A DNA stretch of 64,000 nucleotides from JARRNE01 sp963824085 (GTDB lineage: Bacteria; Pseudomonadota; Gammaproteobacteria; Chromatiales; Chromatiaceae). Made by a program: the position numbers and the translations under genes. The DNA lies in the NCBI GenBank assembly GCA_963824085.1, contig CAWGNT010000014.1, positions 62,001 to 126,000 on the forward strand, read 5' to 3'. The notes under the pieces are model-generated. The model was given only the letters and a program-made list of their open reading frames with translations. It was not told where the DNA came from and searched no databases. Of this stretch, positions 44,622 to 51,886 are shown in pieces. The stretch's first letter is position 1. Each line of letters starts with the position of its first letter.

Positions 44622-47132
44622 CTACATCGTCTTAAGAAACGCGATCAGTGCCCGCTTGTCCGCGTCGCTGAGACCCGGCTCCTCCTTGAAGTAATCGGTG
44701 CCGAAGTAGTGGCCCCGGTTGACGACATAGTCGGGGCACTTGCTCACGGAGATGAGCGGATCGACCAGGTCGGCAAATGTCTTGCGTGCCTGAGCGTCAC
44801 TCGCGCCCTGGGGAAGCGCCTTGAGGTCCCCCTTTACCTTGAGAAGCACGTCGAGGACCTGGCGTCTGCGCTCCAGATCGATGTTGGAGATGAGATTGAT
44901 CGGGGTCCCCTTGGGAATGGGTCCGATCTCGATGCCGTCCTCTCGGAACAACCAGGGCTTGACCGTGCTCAGCGGACCCACGAGCGGTTGCAGGAAGTCG
45001 GGAAGGTAGCCGGTCGGCACCCGCAAGTAGCTGATGGTGCTGGTTACGTCGATGATGCCGGGGACACTCTTGCCCGAGGCGGTCATGTAGCGGCGGCTGC
45101 CCTTGCGCCTCTCCGGCCACAGAAGCTGCTGGATGCCGCTGTTGAAGGACTTCATCCGATCCGGGACCGAGCCCGACCAGTAGAAGTCGCCCAGGGTGTT
45201 GTTGAGGAGATAGGGCGCCGTCGACCACAGGCTGATGAGGGAGGGCGGACGGATGTAGCCCCGGCCGCCCGCCGGCATGGTGTATTCGCGCGGCTCGCCG
45301 GTGATCGGGTGATGGACCATGATCTTGCCAACCGAGGGCAGATCCTTGTAGGACTGGGAGGAGAAGTTGTCCCAGATATCGCCGGCCAGCGCATTGGTCG
45401 CCAGCGAGGAGCAGGCGTTCGTCTCCAGCAGGGTCACGGGCACCCGCAGCTCGGTGGAGAGGAAGTTGTCTTGGAGGAAGTCGTCGGCGAGCACGATCCG
45501 CCGCATCTGGCTCTTGAATGCCTCGCTCTTCGTCCAGGCCCAATAGTCGTTCCAGCACTTGAGGTAGCTGGGTCCGACGCAGCCGTCGTCGGGAAAGAAG
45601 CCGAACGCCTGCTGCGGCAGCTTGCTCGAATGGCAACGGGCACAGCGCTCGGCAAAGACGACCTTGCCGCGCGTGAGCGTTCTCGCGTCGCTGCTCAGAT
45701 ATGCCGGTCCCCCGGGGGCGTTCTTCAGATAATCCGGCTGGCCGGTCGCGAGGAAGAAGAGCGCCACGTCGGGAGTCTGGGCCTCGGTGGCGTTCCAGTA
45801 GCTCGAGCTCTTGTCCGCCGCGGCGATCGGAAACGGCGTGAAGTCGGTGCCCCCGACCAGGGGGATGAAGTGCTCCAGCCATTCCTCGCTGAAGAGCCCG
45901 ATGTTCACGAAGACCCGGTTCAGCGCCCCGAGCGCCCCGACCGAGTCCGACCCGTCCTTGAGGACCCGCGGCGTCCAGACCGTATCCGGCCTCTCGTAGA
46001 ACTTGGCGAGCGGGCTGTCGGCGGGGACGTACTTGTTGAGCTGCTCGTTGTTCAGCTCGCCGCCCGCCAGACGCTCCTTGCCCAGCCGTCTGGCGATCGC
46101 CATACGCGCCCCGAGGCTGTAGACCGCGTTCATTGTCCGCGGGTTGTTCATGTAGTCGGTGGAGACAAACGAGGTGTCCAAGGCACCGGGGCGGGAGGTG
46201 TGGAAGAGCTGATAGGGAAAGCTCGACTCGTCCACGTTCCAGACGAAGATCCGGTCGACCCAGAAGTACTGGGCACCTGGATTGGAGTTGAGGTTCTCCC
46301 ACTTTGGGTGCTCGGGGTCCCTCGGAGGGTTCGCCGGATTCGGTCCGACGTGGCAGAAGCCGCAGGACATGCCTACCCGGTACGGTCGGACCAGCTTCTT
46401 GTCGTTGTAGTAGCTCGGGTCCTCGTAATAACGCACCGGGTCCCAGCGCTCTTCCGCAGCCTCGTCGAAGGCCGGGTTAGGGAACAGCCGCAGCCCGACG
46501 ACACCGCTCGCGTAGCCATAGTACGAGCCGACGGGGATGTTGTTGCCCCGCGCCCCGATCTTCACCCCGGGATACTTTTGCTGGTTCTCGAACGGGTCAG
46601 GCGGACAGCCTTCGACGCGCTGGTCGAGCCAGAGCCCGTACCGGTCCTTTTGCGGTCCTTTCGCCTTTCGGAAGCACGGCTCGTTGACCAAGCCGAGATA
46701 ACGCCAGCGGTTGTCCCGGCTGTACTTGAGACTCGGGTGGTTCGAGAGCGTCTTGAGGAAATCCAGATTGCCGACGGTCTTGTTGGCCAGGATGTCCCAC
46801 AGGCGATCATTGCCCCCGGTCCAGACGATCCAGTTGTTCCGCCCCTTGGCGACCGCCGAAACGGCATCATGCGGAGATATCCCCGGAAGGTAGGGGTCGA
46901 GCGCGGCGGCGACCTGCTCTGGGCGCTTGGTCACGCCGTAGTCCATGTCGCGGAAGTAATCCTCGTCCGCGCCCGGAAAGCTGTCGGCTTTCCGTCCGAC
47001 GCACAAAGCCTCGTCCTTTACCCACCCCGAGCCCTTACCGCAGCTCGTCCCGTCCGTGATCAGCGTGCTGCAGGCGAAGAGTGCACCCAATCCAAAGACG
47101 ACGACCAAACGCCACAGTCTCCTCGCAATCAT
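44622..47132 (-). CDS. Large diheme c-type cytochrome lipoprotein
   Basis: A protein of 836 residues. The signal peptide ends in GALFACS, a lipobox-like site, predicting a periplasmic lipoprotein. Heme motifs are CGFCH (about residue 257) and CARCH (about residue 500). Distant similarity to the two smaller cytochromes shows in TAPYLLNNTLGDFYWSGSVP and the C-terminal ALIAFLKTM. The protein is much longer than a standard diheme peroxidase (about 330-350) and resembles RoxA-like enzymes in size class. It is the first gene of the operon, 52 bp before the GMC gene. It could be the catalytic partner or the electron acceptor. Confidence 0.82.
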   Translation of the reverse strand: MIARRLWRLVVVFGLGALFACSTLITDGTSCGKGSGWVKDEALCVGRKADSFPGADEDYFRDMDYGVTKRPEQVAAALDPYLPGISPHDAVSAVAKGRNNWIVWTGGNDRLWDILANKTVGNLDFLKTLSNHPSLKYSRDNRWRYLGLVNEPCFRKAKGPQKDRYGLWLDQRVEGCPPDPFENQQKYPGVKIGARGNNIPVGSYYGYASGVVGLRLFPNPAFDEAAEERWDPVRYYEDPSYYNDKKLVRPYRVGMSCGFCHVGPNPANPPRDPEHPKWENLNSNPGAQYFWVDRIFVWNVDESSFPYQLFHTSRPGALDTSFVSTDYMNNPRTMNAVYSLGARMAIARRLGKERLAGGELNNEQLNKYVPADSPLAKFYERPDTVWTPRVLKDGSDSVGALGALNRVFVNIGLFSEEWLEHFIPLVGGTDFTPFPIAAADKSSSYWNATEAQTPDVALFFLATGQPDYLKNAPGGPAYLSSDARTLTRGKVVFAERCARCHSSKLPQQAFGFFPDDGCVGPSYLKCWNDYWAWTKSEAFKSQMRRIVLADDFLQDNFLSTELRVPVTLLETNACSSLATNALAGDIWDNFSSQSYKDLPSVGKIMVHHPITGEPREYTMPAGGRGYIRPPSLISLWSTAPYLLNNTLGDFYWSGSVPDRMKSFNSGIQQLLWPERRKGSRRYMTASGKSVPGIIDVTSTISYLRVPTGYLPDFLQPLVGPLSTVKPWLFREDGIEIGPIPKGTPINLISNIDLERRRQVLDVLLKVKGDLKALPQGASDAQARKTFADLVDPLISVSKCPDYVVNRGHYFGTDYFKEEPGLSDADKRALIAFLKTM

Positions 47133-47423
47133 TTCTTTCTCCCTCTTACTGAAGGGTTCTTGTTCTCGCGATCCTTAGCGGAAACTATAGAAAGCCGCGT
47201 ACGAAATACAAACGGCAAAGCAAGACCATGCAAACGAAAAGGTAAGGTGATTGGCGCTATACCTCAGCTGTGGGCCGGGGGTCGGGTACGGACCGTCGAG
47301 ACACGCCGTAAATACGTTCCATGCAGGCTCCACGGCGCCCTCCCTGGCGCCGAGGGTCCCGCCGCGCCGCGCCCGACCCTTGTCTTAGTTTTCAGCTGAG
47401 CCACGACGCTGACGGACGGGAGA
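47133..47423. other. Divergent promoter region between the cytochrome operon and the SRPBCC gene
   Basis: An AT-richer stretch (47170-47260) next to the cytochrome operon probably holds its promoter. A hairpin CGGCGCC / GGCGCCG lies near 47334-47352. No convincing sigma-54 pattern was found here. Confidence 0.45.
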
Positions 47424-47933
47424 ATGATCAGAGCACACGCTAGCGCCCTAATCGCAAGCCCGGCGGACCGGGTCTTCAAGCTCCTCGCCGTCGACTTCTT
47501 CCGGAGCTACAAGCGCTGGTCACCCGAGGTCGTCTCCGTACAGCCCCTGTCGGGAGCGTCTGTACGAATCGGCACCAGGGGCCGACAGGTGCGGATCGAC
47601 CACGGGCGACGCACCGAGGCAACATTCCGGGTGTCCGCCTTCGAGTCCGGCAAGCGCATCGATTTCGAGGGCATCTCCGACCCGTTCCATATCAGCTATC
47701 GGCTCCAAGGGCTTGCCGAGCAGACGCGACTGACGTTCGACTTCGAGCTGTCCCGGCTCGCGCTCTACATGCGCCCCTTCGAGACGCTGATTCGGATCGT
47801 TGCACAGGATGACGCCGAACGCGTGGTTCGAAATATCAAGCGCCTTGTCGAGGCGGATGGTGCTCGGCCCGCCGAAGACGTCGCTCGGAGAGCCTCCTAT
47901 AGAGCCCGGCGCCGGCGAGAGCTGGGCGAATGA
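47424..47933 (+). CDS. SRPBCC (START-like) family protein
   Basis: A protein of 169 residues beginning MIRAHASALIASPADRVFKL. This is the usual first strand and helix of polyketide-cyclase/SRPBCC proteins that bind hydrophobic ligands. FFRSYKRWSPEVVSV and ISYRLQGLAEQTRLTFDFEL fit the antiparallel sheet. The C-terminal helix (MRPFETLIRIVAQDDAERVV) closes the pocket. It has no signal peptide. It is divergent from the GMC/cytochrome operon, so a shared ligand is possible but unproven. Confidence 0.75.
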   Translation: MIRAHASALIASPADRVFKLLAVDFFRSYKRWSPEVVSVQPLSGASVRIGTRGRQVRIDHGRRTEATFRVSAFESGKRIDFEGISDPFHISYRLQGLAEQTRLTFDFELSRLALYMRPFETLIRIVAQDDAERVVRNIKRLVEADGARPAEDVARRASYRARRRRELGE

Positions 47934-47995
47934 AAGCTCGTCCTGATACGCGCCCCATGATCCGACCGCACGACGCCCCGGCGGTCAGACAGTGC

Positions 47996-48023
47996 TTTGG
48001 ACCACAACTTTCCTGAGTATAAT
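47996..48023 (+). promoter_or_regulatory. Putative sigma-70 promoter for the signalling cassette
   Basis: A perfect -10 TATAAT (48018-48023) lies 16 bases after TTTGGA. Transcription from about 48030 would give a leader of roughly 65 nt before the kinase ATG at 48096. Confidence 0.5.
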
Positions 48024-48095
48024 GCTCGGCATACGCACGCGGCGGCTTCAAGCGGCGGTTACCGCGTTCCTGCAGCCAGTCCAGGTCCTGATAGC

Positions 48096-49697
48096 ATGGA
48101 CAATTCGGTCGAAAAGGCACAACGGATCCGTTTCTGGCTCGAAGACCCCCGGGTGCGCGGCGTCGTCGAGAACGTGGCCGATGGCGTCATCGGCATCGAC
48201 GCTCTTGGCTACATCGAGCTGTTCAACCGCGCCGCGGAGCGGCTGTTCGGCTACGATCCCGGCGAGGTCATGGGCCGCAACGTCAAGATGCTGATGCCGC
48301 CGGCTTACGGCGATCGGCACGACGGATTCATCGCGCACTACCTGAAGTCGGGCCAGCGCCACATCATCGGAACCGGACGCGAGGTCAGCGGGCGCCGCAA
48401 GGACGGCAGCACCTTCCCGATGTATCTCTCGGTGGGCGAGATCACCGTCCGCGAATTCCGCGGCTTCATCGGGATCGTCCACGACCTCACGGCGCAGAAA
48501 GCGGCCGAGCGGGAGGTCGGTGATGCGCGAGAGTTTCTCCAGTCCATCATCGACTCTATGCCGTCCGCGCTGATCGGAGTCGGCCATGACGGTCGGATCA
48601 CCCATTGGAACCGGGCTGCCGCTGAGGATCGGGGCTTGGCCCCGCATGATGCGGTCGGCCGCCCTTTTGGGGAGCTCTTTCCCTTCGTCGATCTCTCCTT
48701 GGACGAGATCGCCCGGGCCATTCGGGACCGGCATCCTGTCAAGAAAGAGCGCGTGCCCCTACCGGCGGGCGGGACCTTGCGCTACGTGGATGTCTTGGTC
48801 TATCCCCTGGTGCACGACTCCGCCGGGGCGGTAGTACGTATCGACGACGTCACCGAGCGGGTGCGCATCGAGGAGATGATGGTCCAGACAGAAAAGATGA
48901 TGTCCGTCGGCGGGCTGGCTGCCGGTATGGCACACGAGATCAACAATCCGTTGGGCATCCTGGCCCAGGGCTGTCAAAACCTGGCTCGGCGGGTCTCCCG
49001 CGAGGTCCCCGACAACCTCCGGGTCGCCTCGGAGCTCGGACTCGACCTCGATCAGGTGCGGGAATACCTCGGCCGGCGCGGCTTCTTCCGCTTCGTAGAG
49101 GGCATGCAGGACGCGACCGCTCGGGCAACGCGGATTGTCAGCGACATGCTGACCTACAGCCGCCGAAGTGCCTCGAGCTTCGAGGCGGTGCACCTGAACG
49201 AGCTGATCGACACCGTGCTCCGCCTCGCCGGCCACGACTACGATCTGAAGAAGGGATTCGACTTCCGCCGCATCAGGATTCAGCGCGAGAGCGCCGGGAG
49301 CTCCGACGAGGTCTACTGCGACGAGCTGGCCATCGAGCAGGTCGTGCTCAATCTGCTGCGCAATGCCGCCCAGGCAATGGCCGCGAGCCCGCCCGCGGAA
49401 ACCCCGGAGATCCGTCTGCTGGTGGCGGACGAAGACCAGCACATCCGTCTGGAGGTAGCGGACAACGGACCAGGGATGACCGAGGAGGTGGCGCGGCGGC
49501 TGTTCGAGCCCTTCTTCACGACCAAGCCAGTGGGTGTGGGCACCGGGCTCGGGCTGTCCGTGGCCTACTTCATCGTCACCGAGCAGCACCACGGCAGCCT
49601 GGAAGTGCGCTCGGCGCCCGGCCAGGGTGCCCGCTTCATCGTTCGACTGCCGCGCGAGCGGAGGCCTTATGGCTCAAGCAGTTCTGGTCGTCGATGA
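48096..49697 (+). CDS. PAS-domain sensor histidine kinase
   Basis: A protein of 533 residues from MDNSVEKAQRIRFWLEDPRV. There are two PAS domains (about 20-140, with GVIGIDALGYIELFNRAAER, and about 150-260). The HisKA-like H-box is GMAHEINNPLGIL, and the HATPase has an N box NLLRNAAQAM, DNGPGM and GTGLGLS. No membrane segments are seen, so it senses a cytoplasmic signal. The first PAS resembles FixL-type domains (RRKDGSTFPMYLSVGE), but the heme His cannot be judged. Its end overlaps the start of a single-domain receiver gene, its probable phosphorylation target. Confidence 0.92.
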   Translation: MDNSVEKAQRIRFWLEDPRVRGVVENVADGVIGIDALGYIELFNRAAERLFGYDPGEVMGRNVKMLMPPAYGDRHDGFIAHYLKSGQRHIIGTGREVSGRRKDGSTFPMYLSVGEITVREFRGFIGIVHDLTAQKAAEREVGDAREFLQSIIDSMPSALIGVGHDGRITHWNRAAAEDRGLAPHDAVGRPFGELFPFVDLSLDEIARAIRDRHPVKKERVPLPAGGTLRYVDVLVYPLVHDSAGAVVRIDDVTERVRIEEMMVQTEKMMSVGGLAAGMAHEINNPLGILAQGCQNLARRVSREVPDNLRVASELGLDLDQVREYLGRRGFFRFVEGMQDATARATRIVSDMLTYSRRSASSFEAVHLNELIDTVLRLAGHDYDLKKGFDFRRIRIQRESAGSSDEVYCDELAIEQVVLNLLRNAAQAMAASPPAETPEIRLLVADEDQHIRLEVADNGPGMTEEVARRLFEPFFTTKPVGVGTGLGLSVAYFIVTEQHHGSLEVRSAPGQGARFIVRLPRERRPYGSSSSGRR

Positions 49698-50046
49698 CGA
49701 GGTGGCGATCTGCGACGGCATTGCCGCCTTTCTCGAAGACGAGGGAATGCAGGTGCACACCGCCCATTCCGGGGAGGATGCGGTCGCTTGCGTGCGGACC
49801 GGGTGCCCCGTACAGGTCTGCATCATGGACCTGCGGCTGCCCGGAATGAACGGCATCGATGCGATCCTGCAGCTTCAGCGCGTGGCACCCGATGTGCGGT
49901 TCATCATCCATACGGGCTCGGCCCGGGATGCAGTAACCGCGGAGCTCGGCCGTGTGGGCCTGCAGGCGGCCCCGGTATTCAAGAAGCCGGTGCGCGACTT
50001 GGCCGAGATGGCGCGCACCGTGCGGACCTTATGTGCATCCGCCTGA
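49669..50046 (+). CDS. Single-domain response regulator receiver
   Basis: A protein of 125 residues consisting of a REC domain only. The acidic pocket is VVDDE, the phospho-acceptor Asp is in CIMDLRLPGMNG, and the Lys is in VFKKPVRD. It starts within the kinase gene (29-bp overlap). Lacking an output domain, it probably relays phosphate or competes with the REC-PP2C protein encoded next. Confidence 0.9.
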   Translation: MAQAVLVVDDEVAICDGIAAFLEDEGMQVHTAHSGEDAVACVRTGCPVQVCIMDLRLPGMNGIDAILQLQRVAPDVRFIIHTGSARDAVTAELGRVGLQAAPVFKKPVRDLAEMARTVRTLCASA

Positions 50047-50059
50047 CCAGCGAAGGGCA

Positions 50060-51259
50060 ATGATGGACGCCAGGGCGGCCGACGCAGAGCGCAAGCACAT
50101 CCTCATCATCGAGGACGACGCTGCCGTGCGCTTCAACATGGTCAGCTACCTGGAGGACAGCGGCTTTGCCGTATCAGATGAGGGTGACGGGACTCGCGGC
50201 ATGGAGGTCGCCCGCGCGAGCCGACCCGATTTGGTGCTGTGCGACCTGCGCATGCCGGGGGCGGACGGACTCGACGTACTGCAGGCACTCCACGCCGAGC
50301 AGCCCGATCTCCCGTTCGTGGTGGTCTCCGGCACCGGCGTTCTGGGTGACGCCGTCGAGGCCCTGCGCAGCGGAGCCTGGGACTTCATTACCAAGCCGAT
50401 CCAAGATATGGCCGTGCTGGAGCACGCCATCAGAGGGGCCATAGAGAAGGCACGGCTTGTCCAGGACAACCGGCGGTTCCAGACAGAGCTGGAGCGGGCC
50501 AACCGGCGGCTACGGGAGAACCTGGATCAATTCGAGGTGGATGCCGCGGCCGGCCGCAAGATTCAGCTCCAATTGATGCCGCCCCCCGCAAGCACCATCG
50601 GCGCCTACCATTTCCACCGCTACCTACGGCCGTCGCTCTACCTCAGTGGTGACTTCGTCGACTATTTCGTGCTCGACCACCGCCACGTCGGTTTCTTCCT
50701 GGCCGACGTCTCCGGTCACGGCGTCTCGTCGGCCTTCGTCACGGTGCTCCTCAAGGGCTTTGTCCATCGCCATCGAGAGCTCCTCCGCAGCGAAAACGAG
50801 CGGACCGTCCTGAGTCCGGCAAACTTGTTGGCGCGTCTCAACCAGAATCTGCTCGCCCAGAAGCTCGACAAGTACCTGACCATCTTCTACGGCGTCATCG
50901 ACGTGGAGACCAACCGCCTGACCTATGCAAATGGCGGTCACCTGCCCAATCCAGTGATTTTCGACGGCAGCGCTCCACGGTTTCTCGAGGGGCGCGGCCC
51001 GCCCGCCGGACTCTTTCCCGATGCCGACTACGTGGATCGTACGGTGGACCTGCCGCCCCGCCATCTAGTCGTCCTATGCTCCGACGGCGTCCTTGACGCC
51101 TTGCCAGACTCCACGCTCGCCCAGAAGCGGGCGCGCCTGCTGCAGGCGGTCGACCGCCCTGGGCTTACACCTGGGGATGTGCTCGACTCGCTCGGCCTGA
51201 CGCCAGAGGCGGCCTACCCCGACGACGTCACCCTGCTGATCGCTGAACGGGAGGTGTGA
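50060..51259 (+). CDS. Response regulator with PP2C-type (SpoIIE/RsbU) serine phosphatase output
   Basis: A protein of 399 residues. The N-terminal REC (about 12-130) has its Asp in VLCDLRMPGADGLD and Lys in FITKPIQ. A short coiled linker (FQTELERANRRLRENLDQFE) follows. The PP2C-like phosphatase (about 180-398) has metal motifs SGDFVDYF, LADVSGHGVSSAF, LCSDGVLDAL and DDVTLL. Phosphorylation by the upstream kinase presumably controls dephosphorylation of the STAS protein encoded next, as in HsbR/RsbU-type partner switching. ATGs at 50060 and 50063 are equivalent choices. Confidence 0.92.
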   Translation: MMDARAADAERKHILIIEDDAAVRFNMVSYLEDSGFAVSDEGDGTRGMEVARASRPDLVLCDLRMPGADGLDVLQALHAEQPDLPFVVVSGTGVLGDAVEALRSGAWDFITKPIQDMAVLEHAIRGAIEKARLVQDNRRFQTELERANRRLRENLDQFEVDAAAGRKIQLQLMPPPASTIGAYHFHRYLRPSLYLSGDFVDYFVLDHRHVGFFLADVSGHGVSSAFVTVLLKGFVHRHRELLRSENERTVLSPANLLARLNQNLLAQKLDKYLTIFYGVIDVETNRLTYANGGHLPNPVIFDGSAPRFLEGRGPPAGLFPDADYVDRTVDLPPRHLVVLCSDGVLDALPDSTLAQKRARLLQAVDRPGLTPGDVLDSLGLTPEAAYPDDVTLLIAEREV

Positions 51260-51771
51260 GCATGGCCGAGGGCACCGCACGTTATGCGCGCGAAGGCGGC
51301 ACCTGGTTTCTCAAGCTCGGGGGCGATGTCCGCCATACCTTGGCGCCGGCGCTCAACGCCCTCGTGGATCAAGCGTTCGCAGACCCGCATTACAGTCAGT
51401 TCGTCATCGATCTCTCGGCGGCGGAGAACATCGACAGCACCTGCCTCGGCATCCTGGCTCGGATCGGCAACCGTGCCGCCGAGACCGGAGGCCCCAGGTC
51501 CAGCATAGTCAGCCCGAGCGAAGACATGACGGAGGTGCTGCTCGCGGTCTGCTTCGACCGCATCTTCAACCTGGTCGATGCGGCCGGTTCGCCTGCCGGC
51601 GAGTTGGCATCTCTTCCCGCGGCGGCGGTCGGCCAGGACGCGATGCTGCCTCTCGTGCTGGAGGCGCACCGGCGCCTGTGCGCCATCGATGAGCACACCC
51701 ACAGCGCATTCCGCGATCTGGTGGCCGCGCTGGAGGCAGAGGCGGGTCGGTACGGCGGCGGGCAGCGCTGA
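51256..51771 (+). CDS. STAS-domain anti-sigma factor antagonist-like protein
   Basis: About 171 residues from GTG 51256 (or ATG 51262), overlapping the phosphatase stop. The STAS fold (residues 5-105) contains the switch serine in AENIDSTCLGILARIGNR. A C-terminal extension of about 60 residues (LPLVLEAHRRLCAIDEHTHS) is not part of a typical STAS domain and may be a helical partner-binding tail. No anti-sigma kinase is adjacent, so its partner is encoded elsewhere or is not a sigma regulator. Confidence 0.85.
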   Translation: MSMAEGTARYAREGGTWFLKLGGDVRHTLAPALNALVDQAFADPHYSQFVIDLSAAENIDSTCLGILARIGNRAAETGGPRSSIVSPSEDMTEVLLAVCFDRIFNLVDAAGSPAGELASLPAAAVGQDAMLPLVLEAHRRLCAIDEHTHSAFRDLVAALEAEAGRYGGGQR

Positions 51772-51886
51772 CGTCTGACCGCGCCACACCCACCATAAGA
51801 ACCTCGCGACGTGGTATTGCCAGAAGATCTCGTCTACGCATGTTCCGCCCATCCATGGACGAGGTCGTTGCGCTTGGTCGCCGCCC

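Noticed and set aside
44709..47399. Long open frame (896 codons) on the plus strand opposite the large cytochrome gene
   Set aside because: It is the antisense shadow of a convincing CXXCH protein in high-GC DNA, is Arg/Val/Gly-rich and has no recognisable domain.
47133..47423. Sigma-54 promoter for the GMC/cytochrome operon
   Set aside because: No GG-N10-GC element with adequate flanks on the minus strand; the operon's promoter is undefined.
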